Shown in pieces: positions 46,662 through 54,996 of a stretch of DNA of 64,000 nt. Position numbers and translations under genes: made by a program. The first letter of the stretch is position 1. The number at the start of each line of letters is the position of its first letter. Source of the DNA: DATDIC01 sp963764525 (lineage in GTDB: Bacteria > Pseudomonadota > Alphaproteobacteria > Acetobacterales > Acetobacteraceae); contig CAVXTC010000018.1 of the NCBI GenBank assembly GCA_963764525.1, positions 106,191 to 170,190 on the forward strand. The letters are read 5' to 3'. The notes beneath the pieces were generated by a model. That model saw only the letters and a program-made list of their open reading frames with translations, was not told where the DNA came from and searched no databases.

Positions 46662-47249
46662 ATGGCAACCGCGCTGAAATTGCCGTCACGGCACATGACG
46701 GTCGCTGAGTTCCTGGATTGGGATCCCGGCGACGGTACTGGCGAGCGCTGGCTGCTCCGTGATGGCGAACCGGAGATGATGTCGCCGGCCTCGGACCGGC
46801 ATGGGACCATCCAGGCGCAATTCGCTCACCTGCTGGCCACGCATCTTGAGGCGCGCGGCGAGCGGGTGCCGGGTTGTTACCGCGCCCGGCGTTATCCCGC
46901 GCGTTCGATCGGCGGAGAACTGTCTGATCCCGGATATCGGCATCACCTGCACGCCGCCTTCGGGCGCGAGATGCTGCCAAACCCAGTGGTGCTGATCGAG
47001 ATCCTGTCTCCGTCCAATGAGGCGGAAACGCGGGCGAACATCTGGGCCTACACGACGATCCCGACGGTCGCTGAAATCGTTGTCCTGCGCTCAACCTCGG
47101 TGGCAGGCCGAGGTCCTGCGGCGGCAGCCGGACGGCGAATGGCCGGAACAGCCGGAGATCGTCGGTGGCGACGAGCGAGCTTCGGCTCGACAGCATCGGG
47201 TTCGCCGAGCCCCTGCGGTCGGCATACCGGACGGCGGGGCTCGGGATAA
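46662..47249 (+). CDS. Uma2 family (DUF820) endonuclease-fold protein, several frameshifts
   Basis: Starts at the ATG at 46662 (MATALKLPSRHMTVAEFLDW). The family features are RHMTVAEFLDW, GEPEMMSPASDRHGTIQAQF, IPDIGITCTPPSG, VVLIEILSPSNEAETRANIW and AYTTIPTVAEIVVL. These form the restriction-endonuclease-like fold of the Uma2 family, whose cellular role is mostly unknown. The frame shifts near 46858, 46970, 47103 and 47179. Its exact C-terminus is uncertain; one frame ends at 47249, another continues SELRLDSIGFAEPLRSAYR. It lies 38 bp after hpnJ and is probably not functionally related. Confidence 0.7.
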   Translation: MATALKLPSRHMTVAEFLDWDPGDGTGERWLLRDGEPEMMSPASDRHGTIQAQFAHLLATHLEARGERVPGCYRARRYPARSIGGELSDPGYRHHLHAAFGREMLPNPVVLIEILSPSNEAETRANIWAYTTIPTVAEIVVLRSTSVAGRGPAAAAGRRMAGTAGDRRWRRASFGSTASGSPSPCGRHTGRRGSG

Positions 47250-47343
47250 GCGGGCGCCTCGGGTCGGCTCAAGTTCGGGAGCCAACGCCAAGTGTGTCGG
47301 ATATCTTGAGCGGGAACCGTTGCTGGTCGGATTTCATCCTTCC

Positions 47344-47633
47344 ATGGAGAGCGCCGAGAAAATCAGCATTACCCTTACCCCCGAACTGCTGCGGCAAATC
47401 CGGGACAGCGTGGAGAACGGGGAGTACGTCTCCACCAGCGAGGCGCTGCGGGATGCCGCCGGGTGTGGCATCGGCAGCGACTTGAAGATGCCTGAACGGC
47501 TGGCTGCCATTCGTGCCCGCGTACGACGTTGATCGAGAACTCCTCGGCCGAGCCAAAATGTGACGGAGATGGACGCCCGCCTCGACGCGCTGTTCGTCGA
47601 GGCTGGCGCAGCCTCCGACGATGCGCGGCTTGA
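47344..47633 (+). CDS. ParD-like ribbon-helix-helix antitoxin, frame-broken
   Basis: Begins MESAEKISITLTPELLRQIR at the ATG at 47344, then DSVENGEYVSTSEALRDA, the ribbon-helix-helix of ParD/CopG antitoxins. The expected helix VWHRQRLEDA lies in the next frame, ERLAAIRARVRR returns in the first, and an in-frame TGA occurs at 47530-47532. A C-terminal MDARLDALFVEAGAASDDA continues to the toxin start. At least three small indels are needed to rebuild the gene, so it may be truly decayed. ParD binds its operator and neutralises ParE. Confidence 0.6.
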
Positions 47634-47900
47634 GATCGTATCGTCCGGAAGCGCTGGTCGATCTTGCGCAGATCTTCGGTTTCGTGCTCCGCGGCACCGG
47701 CTCGCCGGTCATCGCCCGCTGCTATGTCGAGCGCATCTGCGAGCGTGTGGTCGCATCGGCCCCTGCAGCATGCCGGGCGGCCACGCGATGACCTGATGCC
47801 GGGTCTGCGCCCGTTCGAACGCCGGGCGGTCATCGCCTATCGTCGTGAGCGAAATCGAGTCGAGACGCGGCATTGTATCGATCCAGCGGCGGAAGAGTGA
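47621..47900 (+). CDS. ParE-like toxin, frameshifted
   Basis: Starts at the ATG at 47621 inside the end of the antitoxin gene. It reads MRGLRSYRPEALVDLAQIFG, FVLRGTGSPVIARCYVERIC, and after one extra base near 47768 continues HAGRPRDDLMPGLRPFERRA, VIAYRRERNRVE, to the stop at 47900. The alternation of RPEALVDLAQI, GRPR and RRAVIAYR is the RelE/ParE fold pattern. ParE toxins poison DNA gyrase. With its partner it makes a parDE module, possibly non-functional as sequenced. Confidence 0.62.
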
Positions 47901-47911
47901 CGCCCGGTCCT

Positions 47912-48280
47912 TTACCCCCCGGCGCGGTTCAGGATCTCCTCCGGCGTGGACGACACCACCTCGACATACTTCGGCACGAATTTGCCGCCCTCGATGTGCT
48001 TGATGAAAGCCGGGCGAGCTCGTTCGGCCAGGATGCGGCGGATGCGGGCGTGTTCCTGGATGTCCGCCCATTCGGCGATCAGGAAGAACCGCTGCGGGTC
48101 TTCGGTGTCGCGGCACAGCACGCCGTCTTTCACCTGGGCCGCTGATTTGTGCATCGGATTGCTGTCCGAGTAGTCGAATTCCTCGAACAGCCGGATGAAC
48201 TCCTCCTCGTGCCCGGCCTGCACGCGAAAATCGTAGATGTGGAGGAAATTGCCCTTTGTCGCCAACGGCGCCTGCGCCAT
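47912..48280 (-). CDS. Antibiotic biosynthesis monooxygenase (ABM)-domain protein
   Basis: 122 residues from the ATG at 48280 with a GGGGGCAG site; the frame is open further upstream but without protein-like content. It has FLHIYDFRVQAGHEEEFIRL, FFLIAEWADIQEHARI and FIKHIEGGKFVPKYVEVVSS, the dimeric alpha-beta barrel of ABM/quinol monooxygenase-like proteins. Such proteins oxidise or isomerise quinols or act as auxiliary proteins. It is divergent from the Rieske dioxygenase genes and may belong to the same pathway. Confidence 0.75.
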   Translation of the reverse strand: MAQAPLATKGNFLHIYDFRVQAGHEEEFIRLFEEFDYSDSNPMHKSAAQVKDGVLCRDTEDPQRFFLIAEWADIQEHARIRRILAERARPAFIKHIEGGKFVPKYVEVVSSTPEEILNRAGG

Positions 48281-48377
48281 GACTGCCCCCTTGAGCGTCG
48301 CTGCCCGGTTCGTCATACTTGCCCGGCGACCCCGGCGCAACGCGCCGTGAAGGAGGCCCGCATCGAACGATTTTTCC

Positions 48378-49618
48378 GTGGCGCTCGTCGGGTATAGCTG
48401 GCCGGCCGAGGGCCTGACGGCGCATCCCCGACTGGGTCTATACCGACCAGGCGATCTACGACCGCGAGGTGGAGCGCATCTTCCACGGCCGCACCTGGAA
48501 CTATGTCGCGCTGGAAGCCGAGGTCCCCAATCCCGGCGATTTCATCCGCTCCCATGTCGGCCCGACGCCGGTGGTGGTCACGCGCGGCGCCGGACGGCGC
48601 AATCCATGTGTTCGAGAATCGCTGCGCGCATCGCGCCGCGGAGTTCTGCCGCGAGCTGGCCGGCAACGCCGCGCGAGTTCGTCTGCCCCTATCACCAATG
48701 GACCTACGAACTGGATGGCCGGCTGCAGCGGCGTGCCGTTCCGCCGCGGCGTCGCCGGGCAAGGGCGGCATGCCCGCGGATTTCGATCCGCCGGACACAC
48801 GGCCCGCGGCGGCTCAACGTCACCACGCATCGCGGCGTGGTGTTCGCGACCTACGCCGCCGACATGGAGCCGTTCGCCGAGTATCTCGGCCCGGAAGTGC
48901 TGCGCGAGTTCGAAGCGACGTTCGACGGCCGCGGGCTGACGATCCTCGGCCACTACCGCCACACGCTGCCGGGCAACTGGAAGCTGTACCACGAGAACCT
49001 GAAGGACCCGTACCACGCCACCCTGCTGCACACGTTCCTGGTCACTTTCGGCCTGCTGGTCGCCGGCAACAGATCGCTGATGCTGGCCGATCCCGTCGGC
49101 CGGCATGGCGTGATGTGCTCGGCCAAATCCGATGCGTCGAAGGTGGCGGCCGAGGACCGAAGGCGAAATGCGCGCCTTCAGCGAAGGCATGCGGCTGGCC
49201 GAGCCGCGCTGATGGATTTCATCGACGAGTTCGACAGCCCCTGGTCGGTGACGATGGCAACGATCTGGCCGAACCTGATCGTGCAGCGGGAGATGAACAC
49301 GCTCGGCATCCGCCAGATCGTGCCCACCGGCCCGCACGAGTTCATCATGAAATGGACCATGTTCGGCTTTGCAGGCGACGACGACGCGATGACCCGCCAC
49401 CGGCTGCGCCAGGGCAATCTGATGGGCCCGGCCGGCTTCCTCGGCCTCGAGGACAACGAGGCGATCAAGTTCGTGCAGGACGGCATGCAGCGCGTGCCCG
49501 ACGGCGAGCACATCGTGGAACTGGACCCGACAACGCGGCCGGCACCGCCGACACGCTGATCTCCGAAGCGGCGATCCGTGCGATGTACCGGCACTGGCGC
49601 GAGGTGATGGGCGTGTAG
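48378..49618 (+). CDS. Rieske aromatic-ring-hydroxylating dioxygenase alpha subunit, about nine frameshifts
   Basis: Reconstructed as about 411 residues from a GTG at 48378. It has GLTAIPDWVYTDQAIYDREV, IFHGRTWNYVALEAEVPNPG, the Rieske 2Fe-2S ligands as NRCAHRAAEFC and EFVCPYHQWTYELDG (CxH...CxxH), then LPGNWKLYHENLKDPYHATL with the mononuclear iron ligands (the Asp/His motif) and DFIDEFDSPWSVTMATIWPN. Breaks lie near 48421, 48595, 48667, 48733, 48758, 48797, 49160, 49195 and 49531, mostly +1. It dihydroxylates an aromatic ring with the beta subunit encoded 2 bp downstream. Substrate unknown. Confidence 0.8.
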
Positions 49619-49620
49619 GG

Positions 49621-50133
49621 ATGCTGGATGCGCCATTGACCGACCCGCCGATCCTCGCTCGAGCTGCTGCGCCGACACGAGATCGAGATGTTCAATGCGC
49701 GCGTATGCAGCGGCGCTGGATGAGCAGCGGCTGGACGACTGGGTGGAGATGTTCACCGAAGATGCGTTCTACCTGGTCCTCTCGCGGGAGAACGCGGAGC
49801 GCGGCCTGCCGGTCGGGCTGATCTATTGCGAGGGACAAGGGCATGATTCGCGACCGCGCCTTCGCGATCGAGAACACGGCGATGTTCGCGCCGCGCTATC
49901 TGCGCCACATCATCGGCAACACCCTGTTGCTGGACCAGGGGGGCGACGAGATCCGAGCACGGGCGAACTACGTCGTGCTGCAGGTGCTGTTCGACCAGCC
50001 GGAAGCGACGCTGCACCAGGTCGGCGTCTATCGCGATGTGTTCCGCCGCACCGGAGCGGGGCTGAAACTGCAGCAGCGTCGCTGCATCTACGACAATCTG
50101 CTGATGCCGAACGCGCTTTGTCTTCCGGTGTGA
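49621..50133 (+). CDS. Aromatic-ring-hydroxylating dioxygenase beta subunit, three frameshifts
   Basis: Reconstructed product of about 169 residues, ATG at 49621. It has PPILARELLRRHEIEMFNAR, YAAALDEQRLDDWVEMFTED and AFYLVLSRENAERGLPVG, then MIRDRAFAIENTAMFAPRYL, RHIIGNTLL and VLQVLFDQPEATLHQVGVYR. This is the NTF2-like (SnoaL) fold of dioxygenase small subunits. Extra bases lie near 49664, 49710 and 49842. It is structural and trimerises with the alpha subunit; no separate reductase or ferredoxin gene is visible nearby. Confidence 0.8.
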
Positions 50134-50240
50134 GACCCCTCCCACACCCCCCTCCCACAAACAAAGCTTCCGACACCAACACGCCTCGGTGGTGTGAGAG
50201 ACCCCTCCCCCAACCCCCTCCCACAAGGGGAGGGGGCTTT
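50129..50240. repeat. CCCCTCCC-type palindromic repeat, two tandem copies
   Basis: TGTGAGACCCCTCCCACACC, then a second copy TGTGAGAGACCCCTCCCCCA followed by CCCCTCCCACAAGGGGAGGG and a short T-rich run. The second copy folds into a GC hairpin, CCCCTCCC / GGGGAGGGG, followed by CTTTTCT, so it could terminate the dioxygenase transcript and the convergent hydrolase. The same motif recurs at 51171-51212 and 52989-53027. Such elements are widespread in alphaproteobacteria. Confidence 0.75.
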
Positions 50241-50253
50241 TCTAAAGTTGATT

Positions 50254-51133
50254 TCAGCGGATGCCGGTGATCGAGGCGCTTATTGCACGCGGGTCGCGCA
50301 TCGGCCAGCGTCCGGCATCGACCTGAGCCAGGAAATCGCCGACGATGCGATTGAAACCATCGGGGTCCTCGATATTGATCGCGTGCCCGCAATTCGGCAT
50401 TACTGCCAGCGCGGCTGACGGGATGGTCTGTTTCATCAGCAACCCTGGTTGCAGGCAGGGCCAGTCCTCGTCGCCGGTCAGCACCAGCACCGGCACGGTC
50501 AGCCGCCGCATTTCATCGACCAGATCGTACAGCGACGGACGTTCGCGCTGCACGCCAAGCTGGGTGTTGCGCGCGCCGACCGGATCGTGCGCGGCGAGCA
50601 TCCGCTTGAACTCGGCGAAGCCGCGCGGGTCCTTGTTCTCGAACTGCACCCGGGTCGGGCCGTAGGCGTATTTCTCGGCGAATGCCGCCATCCGTTGCCG
50701 TCGATGAACGCGGCCACCGCTTCGGCCTCGGTGCGGAAGCGCTCGCGCTGCGCCGGCTCGGCGCCGTAGCCGCAGCCGCCACGGTCAGTGACCGCGCGCG
50801 GGCGGCGTGGCGGAAGCCGAAATGCAGCGTCGCGAAACCGCCCATCGACAGGCCGACGATATGCGCGCGATCGATGCCGAGATGATCAAGCACGGCAAGG
50901 ATGTCGTCGGCCGCGCGCGCCTGCGAATAGGCGGCGACGTCGGGCGGCACGTCGGAGGGCGGATAGCCGCGGGCGTTGGCGGCGATGGCGCGGAACCGCT
51001 GGCCGAAATGCCGGAGCTGCGGCTCCCAGCTTTGCATGTCGCCGGCGTATTCGTGGATGAAGATGACCGGCGTGCCGGTGCCGGTTTCCTCGAACCAGAG
51101 GCGGGTGCCGTCGTCGGCGGTGGCGTGCGGCAT
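50254..51133 (-). CDS. Alpha/beta hydrolase, two frameshifts
   Basis: Reconstructed product of about 293 residues from the ATG at 51133 (MPHATADDGTRLWFEETGTG). It has an oxyanion FIHEYAGDMQSWEPQLRHFG, nucleophile elbow HIVGLSMGGFATLHFGFRHA with Ser, acid strand VLVLTGDEDWPCLQPGL, and catalytic His in MPNCGHAINIEDPDGFNRIV. The triad is complete. Breaks lie near 50790 and 50693, each apparently a missing base. It faces the Rieske operon and could hydrolyse a ring-cleavage product or an ester in the same route. Confidence 0.8.
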
Positions 51134-51170
51134 GTGGGGGCTCCTGGTTGGTGGCCGGGACTCGTTCGAG

Positions 51171-51212
51171 GGAACCCCTCCCCCGGCCCCTCCCACAAGG
51201 GGAGGGGGGAGA
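51171..51212. repeat. CCCCTCCC-type palindromic repeat, third copy
   Basis: AACCCCTCCCCCGGCCCCTC and CCACAAGGGGAGGGGGGA form a hairpin (CCCCTCCC with GGGGAGGGG) between the leftward rlmN gene and the next leftward gene. It may act as the rlmN terminator. Confidence 0.72.
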
Positions 51213-51215
51213 CAG

Positions 51216-52388
51216 TCAGGCGGCGGTGGGGATGCGTTTGCTTTCGGTGCGCAACTGGCCGCAGGCGGCCAGGATGTCGCGCCCGCGTGGGGCGCGCACC
51301 GGTGAGGCGAAACCGGCATCCATCACGATCTGCGCGAACCGGTCGATGGCCGACGCGCTGCTGGTTTCGTATGTGCTGCCCGGCCACGGATTGAACGGGA
51401 TCAAATTCACCTTGGCCGGAATTCCGGCGATCAGCCGAACCAGCTCGCGCGCATCCGCGATGCTGTCGTTAACGCCCTTCAGCATCACGTACTCGAAGGT
51501 GATCCGCCGCGCGTTCGAGGAACCGGGATAGCGCCGGCATGCAGCGAGCAGTTCCTCGATCGGGTATTTGCGGTTCAGCGGCACCAGTTCATCGCGCAGT
51601 TCGTTGCGCACCGCATGCAACGACACCGCGAGGTTCACCCCAAGCTCGGTTCCGGCGCGATCCATCATCGGCACCACGCCGGAGGTGGACAGCGTGATCC
51701 GCCGGCGCGACAGCGCGATGCCTTCATTATCCATCGCGATGATCATTGCCTTCGCCACGTTGGCGTAGTTGTACAGCGGCTCGCCCATGCCCATCAGCAC
51801 GATGGTCGAGAGCAATCGCGGCGTCTCGCCTTTCGGGCTCGGCCATTCGCCGTAGGAATCGCGCGCGGCCATGAACTGGCCGACGATCTCGGCGGCACCC
51901 AAATTGCGCGTCAGGCGCTGCGTGCCGGTGTGGCAGAACCGGCATGACAAGGTGCAGCCGACCTGGGAGGAGATGCAGACCGCGCCTCGATCCTCGTGCG
52001 GGTCGGGGATATAGACGGTCTCGGCTTCCTGGCCGTCGCGGAAGCGGAACAGGAATTTTCGCGTTTCGTCAGCGCTGGTCTGCACCAGGGCCGGTTCCGG
52101 CCGGCCGATCACGAAGCGCTCGGCCAGCCGTGCCTGCATCGGGCGGGCAATGGTGGACATGCGGGCGAAATCGGTCTCGCCGCGATGGTAGATCCAGTGC
52201 CAGAGCTGGCGGGCACGGAACGGTGCCTGACCGATCGCGGCCATCTCGGCGTCGAGTTCGGCGCGCGACAGGCCGACCAGTTCGCGCCGTCCGTCGGCAA
52301 GCTGCGCCGAGGGCGGATCGAACAGCGCGGATTTGGCGAGGATGCGTGTCCGCTCGGCCTCGGTCAGGTCGGGGAGGGGAGGCGGCAT
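51216..52388 (-). CDS. rlmN: Dual-specificity 23S rRNA/tRNA methyltransferase RlmN
   Basis: 390 residues, ATG at 52388, intact. It has the N-terminal helical domain with PFRARQLWHWIYHRGETDFA, then CISSQVGCTLSCRFCHTGTQ with the radical-SAM CxxxCxxC and the catalytic Cys just before, IVLMGMGEPLYNYANVAKAM, GVNLAVSLHAVRNELRDELV, and a C-terminal GRDILAACGQLRTE with the second catalytic Cys. It methylates C2 of A2503 in 23S rRNA and A37 in certain tRNAs. Its ATG overlaps the stop of the IalB-like gene. Confidence 0.94.
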   Translation of the reverse strand: MPPPLPDLTEAERTRILAKSALFDPPSAQLADGRRELVGLSRAELDAEMAAIGQAPFRARQLWHWIYHRGETDFARMSTIARPMQARLAERFVIGRPEPALVQTSADETRKFLFRFRDGQEAETVYIPDPHEDRGAVCISSQVGCTLSCRFCHTGTQRLTRNLGAAEIVGQFMAARDSYGEWPSPKGETPRLLSTIVLMGMGEPLYNYANVAKAMIIAMDNEGIALSRRRITLSTSGVVPMMDRAGTELGVNLAVSLHAVRNELRDELVPLNRKYPIEELLAACRRYPGSSNARRITFEYVMLKGVNDSIADARELVRLIAGIPAKVNLIPFNPWPGSTYETSSASAIDRFAQIVMDAGFASPVRAPRGRDILAACGQLRTESKRIPTAA

Positions 52389-52913
52389 CAATGCGGCGCC
52401 GGGCAGGCTTTCTCGATCGCGTCGTGCGCCGCGGTGAAACCGTCCAGGTTGAAGGTCAGCGTCGCCGGGGCGCCGTGGGACGCGGGGATCCGGGCGAGCG
52501 CGGTCGTGCCGTGCTGGAACGCCGCCACCGCCGCGTGGCCGTCGCGGGCGAAGGCGTCGTGCCCGGCGGTGTAGAAGTCGAGCCCGGCCTGATCGACCTG
52601 CACGGTGATGGCTGGTGTCCTTCGGGTATGCCGGGCCGCCGGCGATCGCCACGGCGTCCCGTCCGGTTGGCCGGTCGGTGACGCTCGAGCACCGGGCCGG
52701 TGCCGGTGCGCCGGGTTCTCAGTTGCCGGCGCGGGTGAAGGCATAGCAGACGGTGTGGCCGCTTTCGGTGTGCGTCGCGGCGATCCAGTTCTTGAACTGG
52801 CCGAGTTCCTTGGGGGCCGCGTTGGCGGGCGGTGCCGTGGTTTTCGGCGCCGCGGCGGCGGGGAGCGCCACCGCGAGCAGCAGTGGGGCGAAACAGGCTG
52901 ACAGGAAACGCAT
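52388..52913 (-). CDS. Invasion-associated locus B (IalB) family protein, several frameshifts
   Basis: Starts at the ATG at 52913 with a Sec signal peptide (MRFLSACFAPLLLAVALPAA, cleaved near AAA). The mature domain reads KELGQFKNWIAATHTESGHT, VCYAFTRA, then in other frames AVAIAGGPAYPKDTS, ITVQVDQAGLDFYTAGHDAF, AVAAFQHGTTAL and LTFNLDGFTAAHDAIEKACP. This is the IalB/DUF1176-like periplasmic domain common in alphaproteobacteria. At least three indels lie in the middle. The stop overlaps the rlmN start (TGATG), so the two are coupled in one transcript. Confidence 0.75.
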
Positions 52914-52988
52914 TGCGCAGAGATACGGCGCGGGCGCCGGGCGAGCAAGTCGCTATGGCGCCTATGCCGATGTTTCGAGCGTTACCTC

Positions 52989-53027
52989 GACCCCTCGCCC
53001 AGCCTCCTCCCACAGGGACAGGGGGAG
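52989..53027. repeat. CCCCTCCC-type repeat, degenerate fourth copy
   Basis: GACCCCTCGCCCAGCCTCCT followed by CCCACAGGGACAGGGGGAG is a degraded version of the same element, at the 3' end of the SpoU-like methyltransferase gene. Four copies fall within 3 kb. Confidence 0.6.
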
Positions 53028-53055
53028 TTCGAATGTTGTATCCAGGGATGGATTT

Positions 53056-53634
53056 TCAAACGTCGCCGGCCAGCCAATCCGGCACGGTGCGCCGGAAGCG
53101 TGGCGGTCCGTGACCGGAGGCAGACGGAACCGCGGTCGCGGGACCTCCGGCCATGTTCCCCACCGGTCGCTCGGCGAACCGGCCGTGCTGCAACAGCCGG
53201 TCGTACAGCACCAGTGCGCCGGCCACCGCCAGGTTCAGCGCGAAGCGCGTCGGGATGCGCACCACGTGCCGGCAGCGTTCCAGCAGCGCCGGTGACAGCG
53301 CGGCCCGCTCGGGTCCCAGCACATAGGCGGCGTTCAGCGGGTGACGGAACGACGGCAGGTCGGTTGCGTCCTCGCGCAGCTCGACGCCGACCAGCACGCA
53401 GCCGGCCGGCAGCGCCAGCGCATCCAGGTCGGCGAAGCGCCATAGCGGTATGTGCCCCGGCGTATCGGCGGTATCCGCCGAACGGCCGGCGCGGGCATCC
53501 CAGCCGGACCCCAGGGTGAAGCAAAACGCCGCGCCGAAGGCGTGCGCCGTGCGCAGCAGCGCGCCGACATTGGCGGATTTCGAGACGCCCTCCACGCCGA
53601 TCCCGAAATAGCCGCGGCTTCTGGCCTCGTGCAT
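53056..53634 (-). CDS. SpoU/TrmH-family RNA 2'-O-methyltransferase
   Basis: 192 residues from the ATG at 53634. It has the three SPOUT motifs: motif 1 KSANVGALLRTAHAFGAAFC, motif 2 AAYVLGPERAALSPALLERC, and motif 3 VRIPTRFALNLAVAGALVLY. Such knotted methyltransferases modify tRNA or rRNA ribose. The trailing 35 residues are loosely conserved. It is 22 bp from the divergent methyltransferase gene, so the two share a promoter region. Frame intact. Confidence 0.83.
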   Translation of the reverse strand: MHEARSRGYFGIGVEGVSKSANVGALLRTAHAFGAAFCFTLGSGWDARAGRSADTADTPGHIPLWRFADLDALALPAGCVLVGVELREDATDLPSFRHPLNAAYVLGPERAALSPALLERCRHVVRIPTRFALNLAVAGALVLYDRLLQHGRFAERPVGNMAGGPATAVPSASGHGPPRFRRTVPDWLAGDV

Positions 53635-53656
53635 GGGCGCGGTCTATGCCTCGGGC

Positions 53657-54900
53657 ATGACCGACGCAACCGACGCCCTTCTCGCCGCCCAGGACAGTCC
53701 CTGCCGTATCCGCCACGCGACCCGCGCGACGAAGCGAAGCGGCTGGTGGTCGGCAGTCCCGGGCATCTGCGGGAGATCGACCACTGGATTTTCGGCGCGC
53801 GCCGCCCGGCCAGCCGGCCATTCAACGCGCTGATCGCCGGCGGGGGTACCGGGGATGCGACGATCATGCTGGCGCAGCAGCTTGCGTCGGCGGAGCGGCC
53901 GGGCACGGTGACCTGGCTCGACCGCTCCGGCGCGGCGCTGCGGGTCGCGCAGGCGCGCGCGGCGGCACGCCGGCTGACCAACATCGTCTGGGAGCAGCGT
54001 TCGTTGCTGGACCTGCCCGGTTCCGGGCTGGGGCCGTTCGATTACGTCGATTGCTGCGGGGTGCTGCATCATCTGCCCGACCCGGCGGAGGGGCTGCGGG
54101 CATTGTTGTCGGTCCTGACGCCCGGCGGCGGGCTCGGGCTGATGGTCTATGCGCCGCATGGCCGCACCGGGGTGTACATGGTGCAGGATGCGCTGCGCCT
54201 GCTGGCGCCGCCGGAGCAGCCGGTATCGGCGCGGCTGGATACGGCGCGGCGGGTGCTGAAGCATCTGCCGGAGACGGCGTGGTTCCGTTTCAATCAGCAC
54301 ATCCGGGATCACGTGATCGGCGGCGACGCCGGCGTGTTCGACCTGTTGCTCAACCCGCGCGACCGGGCGTTCAGCGTGCCGGATTTCGCTGCCCTGCTGG
54401 CGCGGGCCGGTTTGCAGCCGGTGTGCTGGGTGGAGCCGGTGCGCTATGATCCGTCGCTGCTGCTGCCCGATCCGCGGCTGCGCGCGCGGGCCGAAACGCT
54501 CGACCCGCTTGCCCGTGCGGCGCTGGCCGAGGCGCTGGCCGGCAACATGAGCATTCACGTCGTCTATTGCGTGCGCAGCGGGGAAGCGCCTCCGCGATGC
54601 GATCCGATGGATCCCGACGCGGTGCCGACCGCGCGGGAAGGGACCGGGTCGGACATCGCGCGCTTCATCCAGCCGGACGGCACGCTGACCATGGTGATGG
54701 ATGGATTGCGGCTGCCGCAGCCGGTGCCACCGATGGCGGCGGCAATTCTCGGGCTGATCGATGGCCGGCGCAGCGTCGGCGAGATCGAAGCGGCGCTGGC
54801 CGCGCGCGGCACCAGCCGAGAGGCTTTCGCCCGCGCGTGGCGCACCATTTTCGCGACTTTGGAACACCAGAACAGGCTGCTGCTGGCGGCGCCGGTGTAA
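53657..54900 (+). CDS. Class I SAM-dependent methyltransferase with C-terminal PqqD-like domain, one frameshift
   Basis: Reconstructed product of about 414 residues, ATG at 53657 (MTDATDALLAAQDS). After a one-base gap near 53695 it continues PYPPRDPRDEAKRLVVGSPG, the SAM-binding motif I NALIAGGGTGDATIMLAQQL, the acidic LDRSGAALRVAQARAAA, and the post-motif YVDCCGVLHHLPDPAEGLRA. A C-terminal region of about 60 residues (PPMAAAILGLIDGRRSVGEI) resembles PqqD/winged-helix modules. The substrate is unknown. Confidence 0.78.
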
Positions 54901-54996
54901 TCGTTCACGTCACGTTGACGCGGCACATTTGGTGGCCTCATACTTGCCATGACCGACGCGCATGCGTCTGGGAGCAAGAATTAAAAGGAGGGGGAT

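Noticed and set aside
48378..49618. Programmed ribosomal frameshifting in the Rieske gene
   Set aside because: About nine shifts at unrelated, non-slippery sites cannot all be programmed; sequence error or decay fits better.
50129..53027. CRISPR-like spaced repeats
   Set aside because: The repeated units are irregularly spaced hairpins at gene ends, with no constant spacers and no cas genes.
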